From Bdellovibrionales bacterium (GTDB lineage Bacteria; Bdellovibrionota; Bdellovibrionia; Bdellovibrionales; UBA1609): a DNA stretch of 6,089 nt. The notes beneath the pieces were generated by a model that did no database searches, had not been told where the DNA came from, and was given only the letters and a program-made list of their open reading frames with translations. Below are positions 1 to 5,892 of this stretch, one piece after another. A program made the position numbers and the translations under genes. Numbering within the stretch: position 1 is the stretch's first letter; every line of letters begins with the position of its first letter. The stretch spans positions 1 through 6,089 of the forward strand of contig JAGRAG010000481.1 of the NCBI GenBank assembly GCA_020435025.1, in the 5' to 3' direction.

Positions 1-2
1 CA

Positions 3-65
3 AGTGTCCGCACCGCAGCTGCGGAACTGCGCGTGAAGGAGTCTGTTGGCTATTTTCCTGAATAA
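3..65 (+). CDS. C-terminal tail of an upstream gene (partial, unidentified)
   Basis: The frame starting at base 3 is open from the window edge to a TAA at 63-65 and reads as 20 residues ending in ESVGYFPE. Its codons have mostly G or C in third position at first, and the peptide (acidic and basic residues mixed with alanines) looks like a normal soluble protein end. The other two forward frames close at 34-36 and 59-61 with less protein-like peptides rich in Cys, His and Trp. I do not recognise the family from so short a tail. If real, it is followed by a 79-nt spacer and then the BatE-like gene. Confidence 0.45.
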   Translation, partial: SVRTAAAELRVKESVGYFPE

Positions 66-107
66 CAAGTCTTGGCTTAACGGAATGACATCTTCTCTCT
101 TAAATCA

Positions 108-137
108 TAGACAATTCCTCTTCCCTTTTATTAAACT
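108..137 (+). promoter_or_regulatory. Candidate promoter of the BatE-like gene, placed for a leaderless transcript
   Basis: TAGACA at 108-113 resembles a -35 box and TAAACT at 132-137 a -10 box, separated by 18 nt. The -10 hexamer has the key T1, A2 and T6 residues. The ATG at 145 follows the hexamer by exactly 7 nt, so transcription would begin at or within a base or two of the start codon. No Shine-Dalgarno precedes that ATG. The same layout occurs before bamD. The -35 is imperfect and the call rests on pattern alone. Confidence 0.4.
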
Positions 138-144
138 AAACGTC

Positions 145-942
145 ATGAAATACCTTCTTTTGGCACTGATTCTTTGCGGCTCCTTTGTAACTTTACCAAC
201 TCATGCGTCAGATAACGCGAGTCGAGAGGTCTTTTCTAAGGGAATCGGTGCCTTCCAAAAAAAGGAATTTTCTGAGGCCAGTAAACTATTTGCTGAGGTC
301 CTGCGCGAGGAACCTAATAATCCCTCAGCACTGTATAATTGGGGGTTGAGCCTTTACCAAGAAGGAAAGGTTGGACAGGCTTTAGCTGCGTGGCGTCGTT
401 CTCAGGCACTGTCTCCTTTTTCTGGCGAAACACGAAAAGCTTTAAAATTTGCCAAGGAACATGTCTCAACCGCTGGTTTTGGGGATCCCGACAGCGAGTG
501 GGAAACTTTTCGTTCCTGGCTCTTGGTCCCGGTTTCCTTTTCTCTCTATGCCACTTTGACTCTTGTTTTTCTTTTAATTGGTGGGGTTCCTACTTTAAAG
601 TATTTTGCTGCGAGAAAATTTGCTTTGCTAGAAGATCAGCCCTTACCGAAAACCCCACTAAAAGGATTTTTTTCTCTCTTCCTTTTTTCCCTCTTCGTCA
701 TTCTTGCCATAAGTAAAGCCTATGACTTATCCGTGGATCGAGCCACAGTGGTCACTGAAAAGGTGGCCGTCTATACGGCACCCTCAAGTGACGACAATCA
801 AGTTTTTGAACTTTTAGAAGGAATGGAGGTCTTTCCTTTGCGTACCGAAGGAGAATGGGTGCAAATCTCTTCTTTGGGTGGGCTTTCAGGTTGGATTCAA
901 AAAGGTCATCTTTATTATACATCGGGCAGGCAACTATGGTGA
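145..942 (+). CDS. BatE-like membrane protein: signal peptide, TPRs, two TM helices, periplasmic SH3 domain
   Basis: This 265-aa protein starts best at ATG 145. The in-frame TTG at 46 would add 33 residues in front of a clean signal peptide (residues 1-21, cleavage after THA). Residues about 26-92 form two TPR-like helical repeats with the usual W/Y, G, A and P positions. TM helices lie at about 126-150 and 174-192, with a basic loop between them that fits a cytoplasmic location. The C-terminal part (about 197-258) is an SH3b-like domain with an LLEG...V...EGEWVQI...GWI pattern. Order and size match BatE proteins of the Bacteroides aerotolerance (Bat) operon, where TPR and SH3 domains are thought to mediate protein or cell-wall contacts. 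The BatA/B/D partners are not in this window, so the exact role is open. Its last codons overlap the next gene. Confidence is high for architecture and moderate for the BatE name. Confidence 0.8.
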   Translation: MKYLLLALILCGSFVTLPTHASDNASREVFSKGIGAFQKKEFSEASKLFAEVLREEPNNPSALYNWGLSLYQEGKVGQALAAWRRSQALSPFSGETRKALKFAKEHVSTAGFGDPDSEWETFRSWLLVPVSFSLYATLTLVFLLIGGVPTLKYFAARKFALLEDQPLPKTPLKGFFSLFLFSLFVILAISKAYDLSVDRATVVTEKVAVYTAPSSDDNQVFELLEGMEVFPLRTEGEWVQISSLGGLSGWIQKGHLYYTSGRQLW

Positions 943-1475
943 AACTTCTCTGGGAAAATATTTTTAAATCCGATCAAGACGAATCCGGCCCAACTGCGGC
1001 TTTAAGGAGTTGTCCTATTTTTAGTGCTCTCACGCACCGAGAGCTGAAGTTTGTTTCCAAAGTGATTCATGCTCGTACCTATCGCCCGGGAGAAGCCATA
1101 TTTACTCAAAATGAAGTCGGCTTAGGTATGTATATGCTCGTAAAAGGGACGATAAATATCTCTATTGAAGAGTTCAAAGAAGACGAGCCGCCAAAGCTCG
1201 TATTCATAACACGACTCGATCCCGGAGATTTTTTCGGTGAGATTTCCTTGGTCGAAAACAACGGTCGAAGAACCGCCACGGCCATCGCCGCCGACGAAGT
1301 TCTCGTCTACGGTTTTTTTAAACCAGACTTAAACGACATTGCCGAGCGCAACCCCTTAATTGGCTATAAAATTGTCTCTAAATTGTCTGAAGTTCTGGGT
1401 CGTCGGCTCCAAGAGACCGCCAGAAAAGTGGCCTTGTTGAAAAAAGAAGTTTTAAATCCAACAAATAAAATATAG
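936..1475 (+). CDS. Stand-alone cyclic-nucleotide-binding domain protein
   Basis: The product is a 179-aa cytoplasmic protein. Residues about 21-135 form a cNMP-binding beta-roll, with RPGEAIFTQNE and a MYMLVKGTI strand typical of the CAP_ED family. The phosphate-binding cassette lies at about 99-116 (FFGEISL, then RRTAT). Gly101, Glu102 and Arg111/Arg112 stand where cAMP- or cGMP-binding proteins bind ribose and phosphate, so ligand binding looks intact. The C-terminus is helical (about 140-171) and then ends, with no helix-turn-helix, kinase or channel domain. It is therefore a single-domain sensor that probably acts through a protein partner, not a CRP-type transcription factor. An alternative start at 855 would run back through the preceding gene's SH3 domain and is unlikely. 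ATG 936 gives a 7-nt overlap with the previous stop; GTG 939 would give the classic 4-nt GTGA overlap. GGCAGG at 925-930 is a modest ribosome-binding site. Translational coupling to the BatE-like gene is likely. Confidence 0.88.
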   Translation: MVKLLWENIFKSDQDESGPTAALRSCPIFSALTHRELKFVSKVIHARTYRPGEAIFTQNEVGLGMYMLVKGTINISIEEFKEDEPPKLVFITRLDPGDFFGEISLVENNGRRTATAIAADEVLVYGFFKPDLNDIAERNPLIGYKIVSKLSEVLGRRLQETARKVALLKKEVLNPTNKI

Positions 1476-1479
1476 GAAG
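1474..1479 (+). promoter_or_regulatory. Shine-Dalgarno for the GTG start at 1485
   Basis: AGGAAG overlaps the stop codon of the cyclic-nucleotide-binding gene and lies 5 nt before GTG 1485. It supports this GTG over the internal ATG at 1527, which would begin just at the first membrane helix. Confidence 0.6.
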
Positions 1480-1484
1480 TTGCG

Positions 1485-2537
1485 GTGCTAAATAGCCAAG
1501 CCTTAAAACGGGATCGATACATTAAAATGCTCGCCTTCTTAGGCATTTTAATCTTTTTTGGATGGGTCATTCTCAAGGTTGAAAACATGTTGGTTTCAAC
1601 TCTATTGGCTTCGGTCCTTGCCTACCTAATGGGTCCTCTCGTTAATGCGATAGAGCGAACTGGGTTGAAAAGGCATTTGGCTATCGTGACCTCTTTTGTA
1701 ATTGTTGGTTTTTTTCTTGCTTTAGGAATCACTTTCGCAGCTCCGCTGATATCAGGACAGCTCTCCAACTTTCAAAGCGATTTGCCAAAATACGTCGAAG
1801 GGTCTGCAAGAATTATCAGAGATATCGAGTCTAAAATAAATTCTTACATTGTTATAGGAGATCAGTTCGATCTCTCGTCTCACGCTCAACAAATGATTAT
1901 CGCCGTCACAAAGTCTATCTTTGAAGACCTCCCGGCAATCATTTCCAAGTCGGTCACAACTATTTTATTGGCCCCATTTTTCACCTATTTCTTGCTGAGA
2001 GATGGCCAATCTTTTGTACGTAAACTTTTACGAATTGTTCCTAATAGTATTTTTGAGCTAACTTTAAGCCTTCATCACGAAATCAACGATCAGATGGGAC
2101 AGTTTGTGCGGGCACGCCTTTTTGAAGCCCTTATCGTCGGAATCATTGTCTGGATCGGGCTTTTCGCACTCGGCTTCCCTTACGCCTCTGTTCTGGCCTC
2201 TTTTGCCGCTTTAGCAAATCTCATTCCCTACATTGGCCCCATAATTGGGGGTGTTCCGGCCGTCGGAATTGCTATGATAAATGGCAACTCAAGTACTGAG
2301 ATCCTTATTGTTATTTTAATTTATGGTCTTGCGCAGCTCATCGATATTGTTTTTATTATTCCGCTGGTTGTAGCAAAGATCGTCAATCTACATCCCATAA
2401 CGGTTCTTGTTGTGATCATTATCGGGGCTCAACTTATGGGTGTGACCGGGATGCTCATCTCCATTCCCGTTGCGAGTGCTTTAAAAGTGACTTTGTACAG
2501 CGTCTATCAACACCTCACTGACTTTCGAACGACTTAG
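1485..2537 (+). CDS. AI-2E/PerM family transporter (UPF0118)
   Basis: This 350-aa polytopic inner-membrane protein has the usual length and helix pattern of the AI-2E transporter family. Three N-terminal TM helices (about 15-31, 34-50, 65-88) are followed by an extramembrane section (about 95-150), and then about five more helices to residue 335. Two family hallmarks are clear. IPYIGP at 247-252 is followed by a Gly-rich IGG...PA stretch. HP at 303-304 is followed by an LMGVTGMLISIP motif near the C-terminus. Members include E. coli PerM and TqsA (AI-2 export) and Na+/H+ antiporters, so the substrate cannot be read from the sequence. I see no luxS in the window to suggest AI-2. The gene follows the cyclic-nucleotide-binding gene by 9 nt and is almost certainly co-transcribed with it. 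No convincing terminator follows; the next gene has its own promoter-like sequence. Confidence 0.93.
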   Translation: MLNSQALKRDRYIKMLAFLGILIFFGWVILKVENMLVSTLLASVLAYLMGPLVNAIERTGLKRHLAIVTSFVIVGFFLALGITFAAPLISGQLSNFQSDLPKYVEGSARIIRDIESKINSYIVIGDQFDLSSHAQQMIIAVTKSIFEDLPAIISKSVTTILLAPFFTYFLLRDGQSFVRKLLRIVPNSIFELTLSLHHEINDQMGQFVRARLFEALIVGIIVWIGLFALGFPYASVLASFAALANLIPYIGPIIGGVPAVGIAMINGNSSTEILIVILIYGLAQLIDIVFIIPLVVAKIVNLHPITVLVVIIIGAQLMGVTGMLISIPVASALKVTLYSVYQHLTDFRTT

Positions 2538-2593
2538 CTGAATTAACGCGCCCGCTTTCTCGCCCAAGTGAGCCCTTCTTAGCCCGTCTTAAA

Positions 2594-2622
2594 TTGACTA
2601 TCTTGTTCCCGGCTCCTAAACT
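2594..2622 (+). promoter_or_regulatory. Candidate sigma70-type promoter of bamD, placed for a leaderless transcript
   Basis: TTGACT at 2594-2599 (5 of 6 match to the -35 consensus) and TAAACT at 2617-2622 are separated by exactly 17 nt, within the 92-nt gap after the transporter gene. The bamD ATG at 2630 starts exactly 7 nt after the -10 hexamer, so the transcript would begin essentially at the start codon. There is no purine-rich Shine-Dalgarno before that ATG. This makes bamD the first gene of a second transcription unit, although read-through from upstream remains possible. Confidence 0.55.
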
Positions 2623-2629
2623 GGCCGAT

Positions 2630-3382
2630 ATGAAACGGCGGCTCTACATCCCTATTTTGTCGATCTTTTTGTTCTCACTCGTTCATTGTGCAGAAACGGA
2701 AGTTGTTGATGTGAACTCAGCTCAAGGGGCTTTCCAGCGGGGAGAGCGTTTAGCTAAAAGTGAACGTTTTGAGGAAGCTATCGCCTATTTTCAGCAAGTT
2801 AAAAATAAGTTTCCCTATAGTAAATATGCGGTGGCTTCTGAATTAAAAATTGCGAATATTCAATTTGATAGAGAGCGATTTATCGAAGCCGAAACCGATT
2901 ATCGTCTGTTTAAGGAGTTTCACCCCACTCATCCTGAAATTGATTTTGTGACTTTTCGGTTAGGGCTGTCTTACTTTAATCAATTGCCTAGCACCATTGA
3001 TCGGGATCTTTCTATCGCTCATAAAGCAATATTATATTTTGACGAAGTCATTAACTCTTTTTCTGAAAGCAAACATGTGACAGAGGCAAAACGCTATAAG
3101 CAAGAGGCATTACGTAAGTTAGCTGATAAAGAGCAATACATTGCCGATTTTTATTTTATTAGAAAAAAATATGACAGTGCTCTTGGAAGATATGTTGATT
3201 TATTACAAAAGTATCCCAATGTCGGGCTGAACAAACAAGCTCTCTACGGGGCAACGATCAGCGCTTATAGAGACAAAAACTTTGCTGCCGCCAGAAAGTA
3301 CTTTCAAAAGTTGGCTTCTACATTTCCCGATTCGTCTGAGCGCACCAAAGCTGAAAAGGAGTTAAGTAGTGGAAGCCAGTGA
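2630..3382 (+). CDS. bamD: BamD: outer-membrane beta-barrel assembly lipoprotein
   Basis: This 250-aa protein has the size of BamD (YfiO, about 245 aa). BamD is the essential TPR lipoprotein of the BAM complex that, with BamA, inserts beta-barrel proteins into the outer membrane. Residues 1-19 are a lipoprotein signal peptide (KRR, then a hydrophobic core) and Cys20 is the predicted lipidated residue. The following Ala21 is not an inner-membrane retention signal. Five TPR-like helix pairs follow from about 30 to 245. Family-typical stretches are FPYSKYA (61-67), HPTHPEIDFV (98-107), DRD at 124-126 and the EAL..LADKE helix near 159-168. ATG 2630 is chosen because the longer TTG start at 2594 would bury the signal peptide and coincides with the -35 box. 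The lipobox LVHC has an unusual His before the Cys. The final 14 nt overlap the next gene, implying coupled translation. Confidence 0.92.
   Translation: MKRRLYIPILSIFLFSLVHCAETEVVDVNSAQGAFQRGERLAKSERFEEAIAYFQQVKNKFPYSKYAVASELKIANIQFDRERFIEAETDYRLFKEFHPTHPEIDFVTFRLGLSYFNQLPSTIDRDLSIAHKAILYFDEVINSFSESKHVTEAKRYKQEALRKLADKEQYIADFYFIRKKYDSALGRYVDLLQKYPNVGLNKQALYGATISAYRDKNFAAARKYFQKLASTFPDSSERTKAEKELSSGSQ
3356..3361 (+). promoter_or_regulatory. Strong Shine-Dalgarno inside the end of bamD
   Basis: AAGGAG within the last bamD codons lies 7 nt before GTG 3369. It fixes this GTG as the start of the TPR protein gene and produces a 14-nt overlap with bamD. Confidence 0.75.
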
Positions 3383-4121
3383 AGTTAAAGAACTACTAGA
3401 TATGGCAAAAGCTCACTTTATCGAAAGTCGCTATCAGCACGCAGAGGCCATATTAAATCAGCTTATCTTGAAAAATCAAAAAGACCCTAACATCTTTCAT
3501 ATGTTAGGAACCATTTACTACGATAAAGGTAAATTTAATAAGGCGATTCGGTCTTTTAAAAGGGCCCTTGAAATTGATCCTGCTTTTACCGATGCCAGTG
3601 TCGGACTGAGCATTATTTTAAATGATCTTGGTAAGTATGAAGAGGGCAAAAAGGTCTTCGACGAAGCCAAAACTATGCTCAACAGTAAAGGCGATGGTGA
3701 TCCCTACGTTGAAGAAAAGCTCGCCATTAAGCATGATGAATTAGGTGAACTCTACTTTCAGTACAAAAGATATTCCGAGGCAATGGAGCAGTTTTATAAG
3801 GCTCTGACTCTCTCAGCAAGAAAGCCGGAATTAACCATGAAGCTTGTCGAGTGTCGTATTAAAAAAGAAGAGTACACTGAGGCGACAAAACTACTTAAAG
3901 ATTTATTGCGCCAGTATCCCGATTATTTGGCTGGCCGGTTAAAATTAGGAATGCTTTATTATGATTCTCAGCAGGTTCCTGAAGCCATAGAACAATGGGA
4001 ATCTGTACTTGAAAAAGATCCCAACAATGTAACGGCAAAGGATTATCTGAAATTAGCCCATGCCGTAGAAGTGACAAGCCATTCAGATGTTTTGTCCGAA
4101 TCTCCATCCATGGAACTGTGA
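3369..4121 (+). CDS. Soluble TPR repeat protein, cytoplasmic
   Basis: This 250-aa protein has no signal peptide or TM helix and is almost entirely TPR-like. Recognisable repeats start near residues 5, 40, 74, 118, 152 and 186, with good matches such as the IFHMLGTIYYDKGKFNKAI stretch with its ALEIDP end (about 41-73), and the LKLGMLYYD stretch ending in LEKDPNN (about 192-221). About 20 C-terminal residues are Ser-rich and non-repeat. TPR arrays are scaffolds for protein-protein contacts and no catalytic motif is visible, so no partner can be named. Its start lies inside bamD behind a strong ribosome-binding site, and hpt follows by 8 nt, so the three genes form one unit. Unlike BamD, it should remain in the cytoplasm, so it is not an obvious BAM subunit. 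Confidence 0.85.
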   Translation: MEASEVKELLDMAKAHFIESRYQHAEAILNQLILKNQKDPNIFHMLGTIYYDKGKFNKAIRSFKRALEIDPAFTDASVGLSIILNDLGKYEEGKKVFDEAKTMLNSKGDGDPYVEEKLAIKHDELGELYFQYKRYSEAMEQFYKALTLSARKPELTMKLVECRIKKEEYTEATKLLKDLLRQYPDYLAGRLKLGMLYYDSQQVPEAIEQWESVLEKDPNNVTAKDYLKLAHAVEVTSHSDVLSESPSMEL

Positions 4122-4124
4122 GGT
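4120..4124 (+). promoter_or_regulatory. Shine-Dalgarno for hpt
   Basis: GAGGT overlaps the stop codon of the TPR gene and lies 5 nt before GTG 4130. It favours GTG over the in-frame ATG at 4151, which has no comparable site; the ATG would remove only 7 residues. Confidence 0.6.
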
Positions 4125-4129
4125 AGACC

Positions 4130-4645
4130 GTGCAAAGATTAAAAGACAATATGATCCCTTATATCACGGAAGAAGAAATCGACTCGATGGTTTCTGATTT
4201 AGCCAAACAAATTGAATTTGATTACCACGGAAAAGAACTCGTTCTTATCTGTCCTTTAAAAGGTTCTACGTTATTTCTTTCTGATTTATGCCGAAAGATT
4301 AGCAATCCACAGGTGATCGATTTTGTTCATCTGACATCCCCTAAGGGTGAGTCTGTTCGCATTCTTAAAGATATTGGCGAAAACATTGAGGGCAAACATG
4401 TTTTAATCGTTGAAGAGATTTTAGATGCGGGTCGAACTTTGAGCTTTTTAAAAACCCGTTTATTAGCTTCAAGTCCAGCGAGTTTGAAAATAGTCGCGCT
4501 GTTAGATAAGCCGGCTCGGCGAGAGTTACCGATTAAGCCCGATTATACCGGTAAAGTTATCGAAGATCGTTTTGTGGTGGGCTATGGTTTAGACTCCGAA
4601 GAGCTTGGCCGAAACTACAAAGACATCTACTATTTCACTCAGTGA
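4130..4645 (+). CDS. hpt: Hypoxanthine phosphoribosyltransferase, divergent
   Basis: This 171-aa type I phosphoribosyltransferase is slightly shorter than typical bacterial Hpt (about 175-185). The enzyme makes IMP (and often GMP) from hypoxanthine (or guanine) and PRPP in purine salvage. Visible landmarks are PLKGS (42-46, pyrophosphate loop), the PRPP-binding stretch VLIVEEILDAGRTL (91-104), DKPARR (126-131), Lys136 in PIKPDY (base recognition), Phe148 and Asp155 in the RFVVGYGLD segment, and Arg161 near the C-terminus. Two departures stand out. The PRPP loop has EE...DAG where most relatives have ED...DTG or DSG. The flexible loop between the VHLTS strand and VRILKD (about residues 68-77) lacks the usual SSYG...SSG segment, including the Ser-Tyr pair. 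The fold and family are secure; activity and base preference are less so. It is the last gene of the bamD unit and converges on the minus-strand gene. Confidence 0.85.
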   Translation: MQRLKDNMIPYITEEEIDSMVSDLAKQIEFDYHGKELVLICPLKGSTLFLSDLCRKISNPQVIDFVHLTSPKGESVRILKDIGENIEGKHVLIVEEILDAGRTLSFLKTRLLASSPASLKIVALLDKPARRELPIKPDYTGKVIEDRFVVGYGLDSEELGRNYKDIYYFTQ

Positions 4646-4654
4646 TCATCTGAG
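4638..4654. other. Small inverted repeat between convergent genes
   Basis: CTCAG and CTGAG form a 5-bp stem around the 7-nt loop TGATCAT, spanning the hpt stop codon. Only 20 nt separate the two convergent genes. The stem is short and no T-run follows on either strand, so it is a weak terminator candidate at best. Confidence 0.2.
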
Positions 4655-4665
4655 CCTTTGAGCTT

Positions 4666-5892
4666 TCAGTAAAACCACTCCAAAAAAAGATGTGCCGCCG
4701 GATCCTCTGTGGATCCTGGTCCAGAAAAGACTTTTGCTACTTGCAATCTCGCCAACGATTGCGCTTCATAGGGAGCCTGTTTGTCAATTCTCCCAAACAG
4801 GTAACTCATTCCTAAGTGGCCGGTGTGTTCTTCTGGATGTTCTATCGACCACGTTGTGTCTCTGTCGGAAAGCTCAAATTGGTCGGCACTTTTTTTGCGA
4901 AACTGATATCCACCTAAAACCCGAAATTTTTGATTGATAACAAACTCAGAATTGACTTCAGCAAAGCCAATATCGCCTAAGTCTCTTTTAACGTCTGTTA
5001 TTATCTCTGAATTCTCTAACGAGTTTTCTCGCCACGAAACATTTTGTCTATCTGACAGTTGAACTGTAAAACCAAGACTTCCAAATATGCTCCAACGATG
5101 GAAGCTTTGAATGAGCCAATTTGTCGCCACTCCCAAATCAAACTGCCCTGAATCATCTTGCACATAAAGACCATCATGAGGATTGTGATTGGGCGCCGCC
5201 GGAAACCTCACCAAAGTGAGCATGGACCATTTCCACTTTCCAAAGGATGGGAGTGCGAGCTTACTCAGAAATTCAATGTCACCCATTTCTAGTTCTCGAT
5301 CTCTATCGTTAATTTGTTGGTTCGTTTCCAGCTGAACCGAGCGACCCATTTCTATTAGCTTTTCCCTGTACTCTAACGCAGAAACGCCGTCCGCTTGAGC
5401 CATCACATCAAGAGCCTGATCATTAACACTGAGTTTTGATTGAACACTGTATTTTGTAACTTTCAAAGGAACTCGGAAGCCAAAGCTCCAGTCTTTGCTG
5501 AATCCATAACCCCAGCCTGGTTCGAAAAAATAGTCCTGTGAGTGGACGCGATACTCAAATTCCGCAACAACAGCATCTTTTTTTATTTTGTTTTGCTGGC
5601 GATAGGATGTGATAGACCCCTTATTAGAAGGAGGTAAAACCTTTTCCACCTGCGACCATGTGATTTTTTTGGAAAACTTCGAAGATAAGACTCCTAAATC
5701 CAAGCCTTGATCAATATTTTTCTCTCTTCGAGCATCAAACTGAAAAAGACTCTGTCCCGTTTTTAAAGTTTCCACGCGATTCCAAAAATCTGTGGCCCTT
5801 GACGGCGTTGTCGACACGGCTGTGGCAAAACCTATTAGAATCAAAAACGCTCGCAACAACTTATGGCTCCCACAAACCCAAACGGACATCAT
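4666..5892 (-). CDS. Secreted protein, probable outer-membrane beta-barrel, function unknown
   Basis: About 408 aa from ATG 5892. An N-terminal signal peptide has a basic patch (HKLLR), a hydrophobic core and a likely cleavage after PSRA. The rest has the look of an outer-membrane barrel. Short amphipathic strands rich in aromatics alternate with polar turns, for example GWGYGFSKDWSFGFRVPL, KWKWSMLTLVRFP, WSIFGSLGFTVQL and FRVLGGYQFRKK. The C-terminus ends in LFLEWFY, with alternating hydrophobic residues and a terminal aromatic as in BAM beta-signals. There are no TM helices beyond the signal and no enzyme motif that I recognise. A charged stretch near residues 165-205 may be a long loop. 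ATG 5892 and ATG 5889 have no ribosome-binding site, whereas TTG 5859 has GGGAG 7 nt upstream and gives a conventional short signal peptide (397 aa), so it may be the true start. The gene is monocistronic and convergent with hpt. Confidence 0.75.
   Translation of the reverse strand: MMSVWVCGSHKLLRAFLILIGFATAVSTTPSRATDFWNRVETLKTGQSLFQFDARREKNIDQGLDLGVLSSKFSKKITWSQVEKVLPPSNKGSITSYRQQNKIKKDAVVAEFEYRVHSQDYFFEPGWGYGFSKDWSFGFRVPLKVTKYSVQSKLSVNDQALDVMAQADGVSALEYREKLIEMGRSVQLETNQQINDRDRELEMGDIEFLSKLALPSFGKWKWSMLTLVRFPAAPNHNPHDGLYVQDDSGQFDLGVATNWLIQSFHRWSIFGSLGFTVQLSDRQNVSWRENSLENSEIITDVKRDLGDIGFAEVNSEFVINQKFRVLGGYQFRKKSADQFELSDRDTTWSIEHPEEHTGHLGMSYLFGRIDKQAPYEAQSLARLQVAKVFSGPGSTEDPAAHLFLEWFY
5867..5871 (-). 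promoter_or_regulatory. Ribosome-binding site supporting a later TTG start
   Basis: GGGAG on the minus strand lies 7 nt before the in-frame TTG at 5859-5857. The upstream ATG codons lack any such site. It suggests translation may begin 11 codons later than the first ATG. Confidence 0.4.

Noticed and set aside
13..24. Perfect 12-bp palindrome CCGCAGCTGCGG near the left edge
   Set aside because: It lies inside the apparent coding tail of the upstream gene, has no T-run after it and no second copy in the window. It is likely chance in GC-rich codons.
339..716. Plus-strand open frame of 125 codons inside the BatE-like gene
   Set aside because: It overlaps a well-supported gene in another frame, and its peptide is Phe/Cys/Trp-rich with no domain. 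It is a shadow frame.
1364..1588. Minus-strand open frame across the cNMP/transporter junction
   Set aside because: It is antisense to two clear genes, with no protein-like features or start context.
3895..4149. Minus-strand open frame opposite the TPR/hpt junction
   Set aside because: It is antisense to well-supported coding sequence, and no signal or family is recognisable.
4688..4716. GGATCC-5 nt-GGATCC hairpin followed on the minus strand by a T-run, resembling a terminator
   Set aside because: It lies inside the coding end of the minus-strand gene, the T-run is about 11 nt away from the stem, and the bases encode a sensible C-terminus.
4692..4937. Plus-strand 81-codon open frame opposite the outer-membrane protein gene
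   Set aside because: It is antisense to a gene with signal peptide and barrel features, and has no promoter or ribosome-binding site of its own.
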